From assembly GCF_000686525.1 (NCBI RefSeq), contig NZ_JMKT01000010.1, forward strand, positions 1-64,000: a DNA stretch of 64,000 nt. Reading direction: 5' to 3'. The position numbers and the translations under genes are program-made. The notes under the pieces are model-generated. The model did no database searches. It was given only the letters and a program-made list of their open reading frames with translations, and was not told the origin of the DNA. Origin of the DNA: Desulfonatronovibrio hydrogenovorans DSM 9292 (GTDB lineage: Bacteria > Desulfobacterota > Desulfovibrionia > Desulfovibrionales > Desulfonatronovibrionaceae). Positions 27,272 through 37,800 of the stretch are shown piece after piece. Position 1 is the first letter of the stretch. Each line of letters starts with the position of its first letter.

Positions 27272-28675
27272 TCATTTCCCGGCTTTGAACTTGTTTATGG
27301 TGTTGCTGGGCTGAATGGCCCTTTTAGTTTTTTTCATGGAAAACCTGGTCCAGTCCTTGATCTGGTAAAAATAAAGCATAAGCAGAGCCTGGACAACCAT
27401 GGAGATGAACATGGCCAGCCAGATACCTGTAGCTTCCTGCATATGGACATGCCCCAGGTACCAGGCCAGGGGAATCCTGACCAGCCAGGCCGAAGAACCC
27501 ATAACAATCATCTGATAAAAGGTCGCACCAGCACCGGTCAGAGCCCCGCCAAGGATCATGGACACCAGCAGGAAAGGCATGGCAGCCATGTTATATTTCA
27601 GATAGTTAACTGCCTCCAGGCTGACTTCAGGATCCGGGGCAATGAATCCGGCTACAGGCTCAATGACCAGCCACAGGAGCAGAGTCAGGGTACTGACCAG
27701 CCCCAGACCAAAAAGCATGACCAGATACCCCATTCTCTTGGCCCCTTTTATGTCTCCCTGACCTAAATAGTTACCCACCAGAATGGAAGCTGTAAAATTA
27801 AAGGCAAAGCCGGGAAGAAAAAGAAGGGACTCCACCCTGATCCCAGCGCTCATCCCGGCCAGAGCTACCACACTGCCCAGGGGCAGAGCTGCAGTAATGG
27901 CATAAAGGACCATATAGGCAGAATGCCAGACCAATTGCATCAGCCCGGCCGGCCAGGCCACCTTGAACAGATATGGGAAGGCCTTTTTTATCCAGCACCA
28001 CGGGGCAAAGCTTTTTCTCTTTAAAAGACCATGCCTGTAAAGCACCACCAGGCTGAACACCGTACCGCACAAAACAGAACCAAAGGTGCTCCAGGCCAGC
28101 CCCTTGTATCCGTATTCGGGAAAACCCCACATGCCCAGGCCAAAGGCGAAATCACCAAAGGTATTCACAGCGGTCACGATCATCATGGCAAACAGGGGAA
28201 TCATGACCTTTTTCTGAGCCCGGAAAAAAGCATTACAGATGATCAGCAGATAGTATCCTGGCAGGACGTACAAGTAGACTTTAAGGAGGTAGGCGGCAAT
28301 GGGCATGATTTCATCCGGGACCTGCAGCAGCTCCAGCAGCCCATCCCGGAAAAGGAATCCTGCCACCAGAAACACAAACCCCAGAACAACGCCGATTTCC
28401 AGTCCAAGACCGATATACCTCTGAACCCGCCTGATGAGACCGGCACCAACAGACTGGCTTATGGCGGCCACGCTTCCATTAGCCAGGGCAATGGCCACCA
28501 CCAGGAAAAAAAACAGGGCCTGGGTAATCATGCCCATGCAGGCCTGGACGTCTCGACCCAGTCGGCCCGCCACCCAGACATCAACAAATCCGATGAGGAA
28601 ATGAAAGAGCATCATCAGAATCTGGGGCCAGGCCAGTTTCCATATGGCTTTATATGAAGAGCTTAATGAATCCAA
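27272..28675 (-). CDS. MATE family multidrug efflux transporter
   Basis: A 12-helix antiporter that exports cationic drugs or metabolites using sodium or protons. Two MatE repeats are visible, each starting with the WPQILMMLFHFLIGFVDVWVAGRLG type helix; the second begins near VAWPAGLMQLVWHSAYMVLYA. A TTG at 28675 with GGAG five bases upstream is the best start (467 residues); a GTG at 28690 is the alternative. The C terminus is basic and cytoplasmic (SMKKTKRAIQ). Confidence 0.92.
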   Translation of the reverse strand: MDSLSSSYKAIWKLAWPQILMMLFHFLIGFVDVWVAGRLGRDVQACMGMITQALFFFLVVAIALANGSVAAISQSVGAGLIRRVQRYIGLGLEIGVVLGFVFLVAGFLFRDGLLELLQVPDEIMPIAAYLLKVYLYVLPGYYLLIICNAFFRAQKKVMIPLFAMMIVTAVNTFGDFAFGLGMWGFPEYGYKGLAWSTFGSVLCGTVFSLVVLYRHGLLKRKSFAPWCWIKKAFPYLFKVAWPAGLMQLVWHSAYMVLYAITAALPLGSVVALAGMSAGIRVESLLFLPGFAFNFTASILVGNYLGQGDIKGAKRMGYLVMLFGLGLVSTLTLLLWLVIEPVAGFIAPDPEVSLEAVNYLKYNMAAMPFLLVSMILGGALTGAGATFYQMIVMGSSAWLVRIPLAWYLGHVHMQEATGIWLAMFISMVVQALLMLYFYQIKDWTRFSMKKTKRAIQPSNTINKFKAGK

Positions 28676-28736
28676 TTCAACTCCGGACACCCCTCGCCAG
28701 GATGCCTGGTCCAGTTAATATTCCTCTAAAAGCTGA

Positions 28737-29651
28737 TCAGAAGAGCATGTCCAGGAACCCGTGGCCGAAAAGGGCCATGAGCCAGGATTCAAGCACCAGA
28801 AACAGAGCGGACAGGCCAAACAGGAAATCAATTTTTTTCATGTTTTCCACTGTATCCACCATGATCATGACCAGCCAGCCTATGGCAAACCCGGCCAGAA
28901 GTCCAAAAAAATGGGCTCCCAGGTCAGTATTCTCCCCTCCCACACCCAGCAGGGCCAGGAGAGCCAGCCCCAGGACAACTGCATTACCTGCTGACAGCCT
29001 GGAATGTTTGATGGCATTGATGGACATAATGCCCACTGCCCCAAAAACTGAAGTGGAAAAGCCGATACTCAGGTGGGTCGAGGCCATGACCCAGGCATTG
29101 ACATAGTTGCCCAGGGCCCCGGCCAGGATGATGCACAGCCAGCCAAGGCCCATACCCAGACTGGAGCACACGGTCAGCACAAAAGGAGCCCCGATGATCA
29201 CGTTTCCCAGCACATGGGCCGGATCACTGTGCAGGGTCAGGGCTGTGACTGTCCGCCATATCTCACCTTGCATGATCAGGCCGGCATCCGCCCTGCCCTG
29301 TTCCAGCCAGGGAAGTTCGGCCCAGGCAGCATCCCCAAGCCCCTCATGGACCACGGTGAAAAAAAGCAGGAGCATGGACAGAACAAACAGATTGACGTAA
29401 ACATTTTCCTGCTGAAGGACCTGAGACGGCCTGGCAGCCGGAAACAGTTTTTCCTCTTCTTCATAAAGCCTTATCTGTTCCACAGCTTCCGCGCTCAAAG
29501 AGACCGGGACCATGAGCTGTCCATCATCCCAGGAATATTCAATATCCATGGCTGTGAGCACCAGGGCCCATTCAGATTTTTTCCTGGAGTCCGGGTTGAT
29601 TATTCCCGGAATCTTGAGATCATCAATTATGTTTCGTGTATTTTCTGACAT
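28737..29651 (-). CDS. Rhomboid family intramembrane serine protease
   Basis: Cleaves membrane proteins within the lipid bilayer. The 304-residue product has a cytoplasmic N-terminal 100 residues, then about six helices. The HSDPAHVLGN motif (HxxxN of the oxyanion site), the nucleophile serine in IGFSTSVFGAVG (a GFST variant of GxSG) and the partner histidine in DLGAHFFGLLAG are all present, so it should be active. Substrates are unknown. It is divergent from the CCA-adding enzyme gene. Confidence 0.92.
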   Translation of the reverse strand: MSENTRNIIDDLKIPGIINPDSRKKSEWALVLTAMDIEYSWDDGQLMVPVSLSAEAVEQIRLYEEEEKLFPAARPSQVLQQENVYVNLFVLSMLLLFFTVVHEGLGDAAWAELPWLEQGRADAGLIMQGEIWRTVTALTLHSDPAHVLGNVIIGAPFVLTVCSSLGMGLGWLCIILAGALGNYVNAWVMASTHLSIGFSTSVFGAVGIMSINAIKHSRLSAGNAVVLGLALLALLGVGGENTDLGAHFFGLLAGFAIGWLVMIMVDTVENMKKIDFLFGLSALFLVLESWLMALFGHGFLDMLF

Positions 29652-29815
29652 CTATTAAATCGCAAAAAAATAATTTCCAGACCAAGGTTCAGCAATATCT
29701 AATTTTTCTCCCCTGCAAAGTAAACACCGGATCAGCAGGGCCTGATTCTTGATTTCCGGGATGTCCGGCTATATGAAATCAGGAATGCTTATTGTCCATG
29801 CCCGGGAGTAGAAAG

Positions 29816-31183
29816 ATGCTCAGAAAGGCCCTGGAACTGATCCAGACCATCCACAAATCCGGATATGCCGCCCTGATGGTGGGCGGTGCAGTGCGTGACT
29901 CTGTCATGGCCCGGCCAATAAAGGATATCGACCTGGCCACCACCATGCCAGTGGCTGAACTGGCCAGGCATTTCCCGGTCTCTTCCATGGGCAGGGGGCG
30001 GGATTTCGGCCTGGTATCTCTCAAGTTTCAGGGACAGCGCTTTGAAGTAGCTCAGTTCAGGGTCAGTAAAATACTTGGAGGTGATCCCAGGACCTGGAAG
30101 ACAAAAGGATCTGAGCTTTTTAAGATGGACGCCCTGCACCGTGACTTTACCATCAATGCTCTGGCCATGGACCCTGCTGGACAGGTACTCGACCCCTTGA
30201 GCGGCCTGGAAGATATCAAAACTAAAGTCATCCGAACGGTCACTGACCCAGAATCAGTGTTCAAGGCTGATCCTTTGCGCCTGCTCAGGGCAGTCAGGTT
30301 TTCTGTCCAGCTGGGCTTCAGCATTGACCAGAAGGCCTTTGAAACAATTCACAGGCTGGCCAGACTTATTCTGGATGTCGCATCTGAGCGCATTGGCCGG
30401 GAGATAATTATTCTTTCGTCCCTTTCAGGACCTGACTTTGCCCGGTCTCTGAGCCTTATGGACCGGACCGGACTTCTGGTCCATGTCCTGCCGGAAATAC
30501 ATGCCCTTAAAGGACTGCCCCATGACCCGAAACACCACCCAGAAGGTGATGTGTTTGAGCATACCCTGGCCGCCCTGAAGGCCTCTCCCGGTCAAGACGC
30601 CACCCTGAACATGGCTGTCCTGTTCCATGATGCAGGCAAGGCCTGCTGCCTGGAAATAAAGGGCTCATCACCAGCCTACCCCGGACATGGCCAGGCCGGA
30701 ATTGAATTGATCCGGGCAGCAGGCAGACGTCTGCACCTGGCCGGCGATATGATCAGCAGCATGTGTTTTGTTGCTGCCGGTCACATGCAGGCCGCCCGGC
30801 TGGATGAAATGAGGCCTTCCCGGATATACCGGATCATGGACCATGACTGCTGGCCTCTGTTAAAAAAAGTAGTTCAGCTGGATCTCAGGGCCAGGTCCGC
30901 CAATAGGGCCGGCTTGCTGAAAGAAAAATTCCACCGGGCAGAAAAAAAAGTCGAGGCGTGGATAAACAGGGAGCAGGGCAAAATGTCACCGGTCATCACC
31001 GGGAGGCAGGTCCTTGAACATACCGGCCTGGCTCCAGGTCCCATGGTGGGCAGGGTGATCAGAATGACCACTCAGTGGGCCCTGGACCATGGAGTCACCG
31101 ACCAGAGCCGGATTCTGGGCCAGGCCCTGGAAATAGCGGTAAGATTGAGCCAGACAGCAGACAAAAACGGCAATTCATCCTGA
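29816..31183 (+). CDS. cca: CCA tRNA nucleotidyltransferase / poly(A) polymerase family, with HD domain
   Basis: Adds or repairs the 3' CCA end of tRNA. The nucleotidyltransferase head has LMVGGAVRDSVM and the metal-binding pair in KDIDLAT, then FTINALAMDP and the RRDF-like FRVSK region; an HD domain follows (MAVLFHDAGKACC). The HD domain points to the bacterial type with phosphatase activity. The best ribosome site (GGGAG, seven bases) favours the ATG at 29816; TTG 29792 and ATG 29798 are also in frame. Confidence 0.9.
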   Translation: MLRKALELIQTIHKSGYAALMVGGAVRDSVMARPIKDIDLATTMPVAELARHFPVSSMGRGRDFGLVSLKFQGQRFEVAQFRVSKILGGDPRTWKTKGSELFKMDALHRDFTINALAMDPAGQVLDPLSGLEDIKTKVIRTVTDPESVFKADPLRLLRAVRFSVQLGFSIDQKAFETIHRLARLILDVASERIGREIIILSSLSGPDFARSLSLMDRTGLLVHVLPEIHALKGLPHDPKHHPEGDVFEHTLAALKASPGQDATLNMAVLFHDAGKACCLEIKGSSPAYPGHGQAGIELIRAAGRRLHLAGDMISSMCFVAAGHMQAARLDEMRPSRIYRIMDHDCWPLLKKVVQLDLRARSANRAGLLKEKFHRAEKKVEAWINREQGKMSPVITGRQVLEHTGLAPGPMVGRVIRMTTQWALDHGVTDQSRILGQALEIAVRLSQTADKNGNSS

Positions 31184-31221
31184 ATCTACCCCATGCAAAG
31201 GAACAGAATTTTTCTTGTTCA

Positions 31222-31250
31222 TTGACAAGCCATGGCTTGTAGTATAAAAA
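31222..31250 (+). promoter_or_regulatory. Promoter of the glnHPQ-type genes with an embedded operator-like palindrome
   Basis: TTGACA (31222-31227) is followed by TATAAA after 15 bases or TAAAAA after 17 bases. The spacer contains a perfect 16-base palindrome, ACAAGCCATGGCTTGT (31225-31240), overlapping the -35. A dimeric repressor bound there would block RNA polymerase; the regulator is unknown. Confidence 0.55.
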
Positions 31251-31301
31251 TGATCGGCTAAGTAGGAATATTTTTCACATTAAAAAACTATGGAGGTCAA
31301 G

Positions 31302-32063
31302 ATGATCAAAAAAAGTATCTTAGCCGGCCTGATCGGCTGTCTTATGATTGTATCAGGACTGCTGGCCGGACCGGTTCAGGCGAAAAAACTGACTGTTGCT
31401 GTTGATACTGCGTTTGTGCCCTTTGAATTCAGAGATCCGGATACCGGAAAGTACGTCGGCTTTGATATTGACCTCTGGGACGCCATAGCCAAGAAAATCG
31501 GCGTGGAATACACTTTACAGCCCATGGACTTTTCCGGAATAGTTCCAGCTTTGCAGACCGGCAGTGTTGACGCAGCCCTGGCCGGAATTACCATTACCGC
31601 TGAAAGGGAAAAAGTGGTTGATTTTTCGCATCCATATTATGACAGTGGTCTGACCATCATGGTCATGGCCGATAATGACGAGATCAACGGACCTGAAGAC
31701 ATTGAAGGCAAGCGTATTGCAGTCCGCACCGGCACCACCAGCGCCAACTACGCCCCCCGCCTCAACCCCGCGGAAATCGTCCAGTTCCCCAACATAGAAG
31801 CAGCTTACATGGAAGTCAGGGCTGGCCGCGTTGATGCAGCCATGCACGATACTCCCAATGTTCTTTACTACATTAACACTGCTGGAGACGGCCAGGTCAA
31901 GTCTGTAGGCCCCCGCATGCAGGCCCAGTCCTACGGCATCGGGTTTCCCCTTGGCAGCAAGCTGAGAAATGATGTCAATGTTGCTTTCCTGCAGCTGGTG
32001 GAATCCGGCGAATATGCCGAAATCTACCGCAAGTGGTTTGGCCAGGACCCCAGCCCTAGGTAA
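31302..32063 (+). CDS. glnH: Polar amino-acid ABC transporter, periplasmic binding protein (GlnH-like)
   Basis: A 253-residue family 3 solute-binding protein with a Sec signal peptide (ILAGLIGCLMIVSGLLAGPVQA, cut before KKLTV). AFVPFEFRDPDTGKYVGFDIDL and the RTGTTSANY loop are typical of glutamine and other polar amino-acid binders, with the arginine and aspartate that grip the ligand backbone. GGAGGT sits before the ATG at 31302; an ATG at 31290 is unlikely. The permease, ATPase and a diguanylate cyclase follow. Confidence 0.93.
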   Translation: MIKKSILAGLIGCLMIVSGLLAGPVQAKKLTVAVDTAFVPFEFRDPDTGKYVGFDIDLWDAIAKKIGVEYTLQPMDFSGIVPALQTGSVDAALAGITITAEREKVVDFSHPYYDSGLTIMVMADNDEINGPEDIEGKRIAVRTGTTSANYAPRLNPAEIVQFPNIEAAYMEVRAGRVDAAMHDTPNVLYYINTAGDGQVKSVGPRMQAQSYGIGFPLGSKLRNDVNVAFLQLVESGEYAEIYRKWFGQDPSPR

Positions 32064-32073
32064 ACAACCCACA

Positions 32074-32115
32074 CAACCCCTGGGGAAAATTCCTTTCTCC
32101 AGGGGTTGTTTTTTT
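32074..32115 (+). terminator. Intrinsic terminator between glnH and glnP
   Basis: A 10-bp stem CAACCCCTGG/CCAGGGGTTG followed by seven or more T residues. As usual for ABC operons, it probably lets the binding protein be made in excess, with partial readthrough into glnP. Confidence 0.8.
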
Positions 32116-32135
32116 CCGGCACACCTGACTATAAT
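32106..32135 (+). promoter_or_regulatory. Possible internal promoter before glnP
   Basis: TTGTTT (32106-32111), 18 bases, then a perfect TATAAT (32130-32135), just after the terminator stem. It could supply glnP, glnQ and the GGDEF gene independently of glnH. Confidence 0.4.
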
Positions 32136-32243
32136 CCGGCCATCGTCTGAACTGGTATCATGAGACTAAAGCCCTTTCGCGGACCAAGGCCTGATGCATT
32201 GCGACCTGCAATCTACAAGTAACTTTTATCAAGCGGTCAACTT

Positions 32244-32900
32244 ATGGACTTTCAATACCAATTTGTGCTGAATACCCTCCCCCAGCTTATGCAGGGGGTC
32301 AAACTGACCATCTACATCACAGTCTACGGCCTGGTGGGCGGCATGATTCTCGGCCTTTTTACCGGCCTCTTTCTTGCCTACAAAATACCTTTACTCAATC
32401 TCATCGGAGCGGGTTACGTCTGGATTATCAGGGGGACACCCATTGTTGTTCAGGCCATGTTCGTATATTTTGCCCTGCCCCTGGCCATGGGAATCCGCAT
32501 GTCCGGCATTAATGCCGCTGTCCTGGTTCTGGCCATCAATGCAGGAGCCTATATCGCTGAAATTGTCAGGGGTGCGGTTCTGTCCATAAACAAAGGTCTG
32601 GTTGATGCCGGTCTGGCCCTGGGACTGTCCAGACTCCAGGTTACAGCCTTTGTAGTCGGTCCTCTGGCCTTCAGAAGAATGATCCCCCCTCTGGGCAACC
32701 AGTTCATTATCGGCCTCAAGGATACATCATTATTTATTGTTATCGGCGTGGGAGAACTCACCAGACAGGGCCAGGAAATCATGGCCTCGTCCTTCCGGGC
32801 TCTGGAGGTCTGGACAGCAGTAGCCATCATCTACCTGGTGCTGACAACGGTTCTGGCCCTTTCCCTGCGCTGGCTTGAACGGAGAATGAAGATAATATGA
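32244..32900 (+). CDS. glnP: Polar amino-acid ABC transporter permease (GlnP-like)
   Basis: A 218-residue inner-membrane permease of the HisM/GlnP group. The N-terminal LPQLMQGVKLTIYITVYGLVGG segment, RGTPIVVQAMFVYF, and the ATPase-contact loop (NAGAYIAEIVRGAVLSINKGLVDAGLALGLS, the EAA motif) are clear. Its last four bases overlap glnQ. With one permease gene, the channel is probably a homodimer. Confidence 0.95.
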   Translation: MDFQYQFVLNTLPQLMQGVKLTIYITVYGLVGGMILGLFTGLFLAYKIPLLNLIGAGYVWIIRGTPIVVQAMFVYFALPLAMGIRMSGINAAVLVLAINAGAYIAEIVRGAVLSINKGLVDAGLALGLSRLQVTAFVVGPLAFRRMIPPLGNQFIIGLKDTSLFIVIGVGELTRQGQEIMASSFRALEVWTAVAIIYLVLTTVLALSLRWLERRMKII

Positions 32901-33625
32901 AGATCGTTGAATGTAAGAAAATGTGCAAAAGCTTCGGCAAGACTGAAGTCCTCCATGATATTGACCTGTCCATCAACACCGGGGAGGTGGTAGTGGTCCT
33001 GGGCCCATCTGGATCAGGAAAGTCCACCCTGCTCCGGTGCATCAATGTCCTGGAAAAAATCACTTCCGGAGATTTGATAGTAGACGGAAAAAGCGTGATC
33101 GATCCCAGAACCGATATCAGGCTTATCCGCCAGGAAGCCGGGATGGTCTTTCAGCAGTTCAATCTCTTTCCCCAGATGACCGCCCTGGAAAACGTGGCCT
33201 TTGGGCCAAGGAAAGTCAGGAAAAGTTCCAAAAAGGATGCCAATGCCCTGGCCATGGATCTGCTAACCAAAGTCGGCCTGGCTGAGAGGGCCGGCCACTA
33301 CCCGTCCCAGCTTTCCGGAGGTCAGCAGCAGCGAGTGGCCATTGCCAGGGCCCTGGCTGTCAAGCCCAAGCTGATGCTTTTTGATGAACCTACTTCGGCC
33401 CTTGATCCCGAACTCAAGGGGGAAGTTCTCTCGGTCATGCGCTCCCTGGCCGAGGAAGGAATGACCATGATCGTGGTCTCCCACGAAATCAACTTTGCCC
33501 TCAATGTCGGCAGCAGACTGATCTTCATGGACGAAGGAAGGGTGATCCACGATGGTTCACCCAGAGAGCTCTACAACGACCCTCCAACAGACAGACTCAG
33601 GGACTTTCTGCACAATATCCAGTAA
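32897..33625 (+). CDS. glnQ: Polar amino-acid ABC transporter ATPase (GlnQ-like)
   Basis: A 242-residue ATPase that powers the GlnHP transporter. Walker A GPSGSGKST, Q-loop VFQQFNLFPQMT, signature LSGGQQQRVAIARAL, Walker B LMLFDEPTSALDPE and the switch histidine in VSHEINFA are all present. The ATG overlaps the glnP stop (ATGA), implying translational coupling. Confidence 0.97.
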   Translation: MKIVECKKMCKSFGKTEVLHDIDLSINTGEVVVVLGPSGSGKSTLLRCINVLEKITSGDLIVDGKSVIDPRTDIRLIRQEAGMVFQQFNLFPQMTALENVAFGPRKVRKSSKKDANALAMDLLTKVGLAERAGHYPSQLSGGQQQRVAIARALAVKPKLMLFDEPTSALDPELKGEVLSVMRSLAEEGMTMIVVSHEINFALNVGSRLIFMDEGRVIHDGSPRELYNDPPTDRLRDFLHNIQ

Positions 33626-33637
33626 CATGGGAAGACA

Positions 33638-34546
33638 ATGACCACAAACCGTCCCAAGATCCTCATAGTGGACGATACTCCCACCAACATCGAAATTATT
33701 GCTGAAATTCTTGAGCAGGAATATGAGATCGTCTTTGCCAAGGACGGACCTGAAGGGATAGCCATGGCTGAGCTGCACCGTCCGGACCTGATTCTGCTGG
33801 ACATAATGATGCCGGAAATGGATGGTTTTGAAACCTGCCAAAAGCTTAAGCAGAACCCGGTGACCAAAAACATTCCGGTCATTTTCATCACTGCCCTGGA
33901 CATGGAAGAAGACGAGGCCAGGGGGCTCCAGGCCGGGGCTATCGACTATATCACCAAGCCCATCAGACCATCGGTGGTCCGGGCCAGGATAAAAAACCAT
34001 GTGGAACTTAAAAGACACAGGGATTACCTGGAGAACATTTCCATGATGGACGGCCTGACAGGAATTCCAAACCGGAGACGCTTTGATGAGTACCTTCTCC
34101 AGGAATGGCGGAGGGCTCAGCGTCGCAGGACCTGGATTTCCCTGCTCATGCTGGATATTGACCATTTCAAGCTCTATAACGACAATTACGGACATTCAAA
34201 AGGCGACCAGTGTCTGAAAAAAGTAGCCAGGACCATTGAAGACGTTTTGACCCGGCCGGCTGACCTTGCTGCCAGATACGGCGGAGAGGAATTTGCCTGT
34301 GTCCTGCCCGAAACCGACCCTGCCGGAGCCTCCACCATGGCTGAGAAAATTCATGCAGGGATTGCTTCCCTCAAAATTCCTCATGAATACTCTCCCATCG
34401 ACCAATCTCTGACCCTTAGCATCGGTGCCTCCTCAACCATTCCTGAACCGGGTTCATCCCCGGATATCCTGGTCAGAAAAGCAGATCAGATGCTCTACCT
34501 GGCCAAACGTTCCGGCCGGAAACAGACCCGGTCTCAGAAGATCTGA
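33638..34546 (+). CDS. Response regulator with GGDEF output (diguanylate cyclase, PleD-like)
   Basis: A 302-residue protein: receiver domain (1-125) with phospho-acceptor Asp55 in LLDIMMPEMDG, then a GGDEF domain. The active-site signature reads GGEEF and is catalytically competent; five residues before it lies an RPAD inhibitory I-site (RxxD), so product feedback is expected. It makes the second messenger c-di-GMP. No transmembrane segment. It begins 12 bases after glnQ with GGGAAG upstream, so it is likely co-transcribed with the transporter; no histidine kinase is adjacent. Confidence 0.94.
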   Translation: MTTNRPKILIVDDTPTNIEIIAEILEQEYEIVFAKDGPEGIAMAELHRPDLILLDIMMPEMDGFETCQKLKQNPVTKNIPVIFITALDMEEDEARGLQAGAIDYITKPIRPSVVRARIKNHVELKRHRDYLENISMMDGLTGIPNRRRFDEYLLQEWRRAQRRRTWISLLMLDIDHFKLYNDNYGHSKGDQCLKKVARTIEDVLTRPADLAARYGGEEFACVLPETDPAGASTMAEKIHAGIASLKIPHEYSPIDQSLTLSIGASSTIPEPGSSPDILVRKADQMLYLAKRSGRKQTRSQKI

Positions 34547-34800
34547 TCACCTTTGCACATCAGTGGTTCAAGCCTGCCTGCCGTGGTTGGCTGGCCTTGA
34601 TTTTTTTGTTCCTGCCCGGACAATCCTGAACACCTGACTTGATCAATGCCCTGCAGGCCAGGATTAAATCCTTTGGATCCCTAAATAGCAGGCCCCAATG
34701 AATATCAGCTTTTTTCGGGCTTGACTTTTCCCCTGGCAACACCGATTGTGAAAATAAGAACTTAATTGTTTCACCTGGTTTAATATACCATTAAATTATC

Positions 34801-37800
34801 ATGGTTGAACATAAGACCAGAGATTTAAACCTTTCAGGCTATCCGGAAATCAACTGTGCTGAACAGGAGAATATTTCCCGGTTTTTTTTCGACAAGAGCG
34901 ACTATGAGCTCCTGCGTCTGGTTAATGATGTTTACAAAAAATCCAAATCACCTGAACAGAAAAAACTCCTGACCCCTTATCTCCACCCCCACGGCATCAA
35001 AGAGGCTGCCTCTCCCAGAGCCCTCAGGGTGGCATATTCAGTAACCCAGCTTCTGGGCTCCCTGAAAACCGGCCAGGCCAGTGACAGGATCAGCGCTCTG
35101 AATTCCCTGCGGGACGAGGTCCTGTCCACTTCCCACGGACCCATGCGCATCAATACGGCCAGGGTCCTCATCGAGATCATGAAAAACCTGGTCCGAAGCC
35201 ACGGTGACTGCCGAAAACAGCTTGAACTGGCCAGGGACTTTTCCGAGGTCTCTTCGGGTAAACCCAGGCTGGTCCGGGCTCAGCTCCGGAAATACCGCCT
35301 CCTGGAAATGCCCGAGGAGTGGAATCAGGTGGCTTTTGATGAACATGTCCACGACGTCAACACCACCGGCCGAAAATCACCCACCCACCTGATCATGGAC
35401 GCCTGGATCAAGGGCATCAGAAGCATCACCGTGGTCTATTACAACCACGTCCCCAGGGAGGCGGCCCGGGAACTTCTCCAGGCCGCTGCCATCATGGATA
35501 TAAATGTCAAGATCGGCATTGAGTTCATTGTTCCCTTTAGAGGCAAACAGGTTCAGATGATCTGGATTCCCAGAGGGTTCAGCGGATCACTGGGATTTCT
35601 GGAGTTCCTGAGCGTCCCCAGAATTGTAGAATTCATGGACCAGGGAAAGCTGGTTTCCAGAAAAAATCAATCCTATACATTGATGCTTCTTGATTCTTTC
35701 AATAAAAATCACCTGGAACCGGTGAATCAGAAATACGGAATCAGGATGTCCAGGCTCAAAGAGTCGGACTTCATCAGTTCAGTAGGGCCGGGGCAGGCCT
35801 CAGTCCACCATCTGGGAAGATATATCAGAGACTGCATAGCAGCCCATACCGGGGCCGGAACTGAACCTGACATCAGCCTTCAACCTGTTGGCAGTGACAA
35901 ATACGGTGCAGACAATACTTTTGAAGCCAGCCTGTCCATTCCGGATATCTACGACATCATTGAAGATTACCTCAGGCCCTCCAGGAACCCGCAGCTCCCC
36001 AGCCTGCTTGAGGGTTCGGACCTGCCGGAGCTGCTGACCCTTTCACCTTTTGAGCTGGCCTCCAGAATCAAGTCCCTGCACTCCAATTCCAATATCACCC
36101 TGAACCTGTGCGATTTGAAGGTAGAGGATGTCATTGAAATCCTCTATGACTGCCAAGGGCACATCACTCACCTGGAAATTCTCAACCTGAAAAATCAGGT
36201 CCTGGGCAGGGAGCATGACAAGGACCGGATCATCAATCTGCAGACCGCCATCAATGCCGGCAATATAATCAAGCTCAAGAAATACCTGAGCAAGATGCTG
36301 GACCAGGTCCAGGCCAAGGATGACATGGGCCGGGAAAGAAGAGGCAAGCTCATAGAAATCCTGTGCGACATCCCGACGTTTCAGTCCTTCTACAAAGACA
36401 ACCCCCTTGGCTCATGCATTGGGTCAGATTCCACCGGACGCTCCCGGAGACTCTACGGTATGGGCCTGGTCCTGGCTGACTCCCTTCCTCCGGGTGCCCG
36501 CCGAGAACTCCGGAAACAGAAAAGCTCTTCCTACAGCCGGACCAGCGTTGGGGTTAAGGCATACACCAGACATACCCTGGTTCCGGTCAACAGGTCTCTC
36601 TGGCTGGGAGTAGTCCGGCCTGGAAGAATCCCAGGCCTGGGCAGGCTCAGCCATCGAAAGATCACTGACTGGGATATCCACGATTATTTCCCAGTCCCGG
36701 CCAGGCAAAGCAATATCTACACCATGGGCGGGATAAAAAAACCTTCTGCCCCAACCCAGACATCAAAGCCGGAAAACGGGCCTGATCAGACCAGAAGAAT
36801 ATCCACCAGGTATCTGAACACCAAGATCAAGATCACGGCCAAGATCGCCCTGGGATTCATTCCTGCCTTTCTGACCTTCTACCTCAACCAGGACTGGTGG
36901 CTTCTGGCTTATTTTGGAGCCGTCATCTGGTTTGCCATTACCGGAATCAGGAACATTATCCAGTCGGTCCTGGGCTGCGGAGGTATCAACAGACCATCCC
37001 TGGTCAAATGGAACAGCTATGTCAGCTGGGACCGGCTGGCTGACTCTTTGATGTATACCGGATTTTCCGTGCCCCTGCTGGACTACCTCATCAAGACCCT
37101 TGTTCTGGATCAATCTCTGGACATGACCGTATCCACCAACCCGGTCCTGGTTTATTCTGCCATATCCCTGGTTAACGGCATCTACCTTTCCACTCACAAT
37201 TTTTTCCGGGGGCTGCCCAGGGCGGCTATAATCGGCAACTTCTTCAGGAGTATCCTGGCCATCCCCCTGGCCCTGACATTCAACTGGCTGGCCGGAGGAG
37301 CCCTGGCCCTGATGGGGGTGGTTGCTGTGGATCTTATTCTGCAGCAGTGGGCAGCCATCATTTCCAAACTGGCATCAGACACAGTAGCCGGAATCATTGA
37401 AGGGCTGGCTGACCGGGCTCAATACATCCGGCGCAGGGTCCTGGACTATAGAAGCAAGTTCAACCATCTGTTCAACACCTATGCCCAGCTGGAGGTCCTT
37501 TTCCCCCTGGACGACGTACTCTCCCTGCTGGAGTCCACCAAAGAACTGCTGCAAACCATTGAATACGAAAAAAGAGACATGGTGAACATCCTCATAGTCA
37601 ATGCCCTGGACCTGCTTTATTTCTGGATGTATCAGCCCAGAGCCAGGGACGTCCTCAGGCAGATGTTCAAAAAGATGACCAGGGAAGAAAGAAAGGTCAT
37701 TCTCCTGTCCCAGCATGTCCTGTTCAGGGAAAAACAGATCAGCCGGCTTCTCCTGGAAGGGCTGGTGGGAAAAAGATTTTCCAGACCACTGGCCTTTTAC

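Noticed and set aside
34547-34800. Imperfect stem followed by seven T residues after the GGDEF gene
   Set aside because: The stem pairs only through bulges (AGCC/GGCT core), too weak to call a terminator with confidence.
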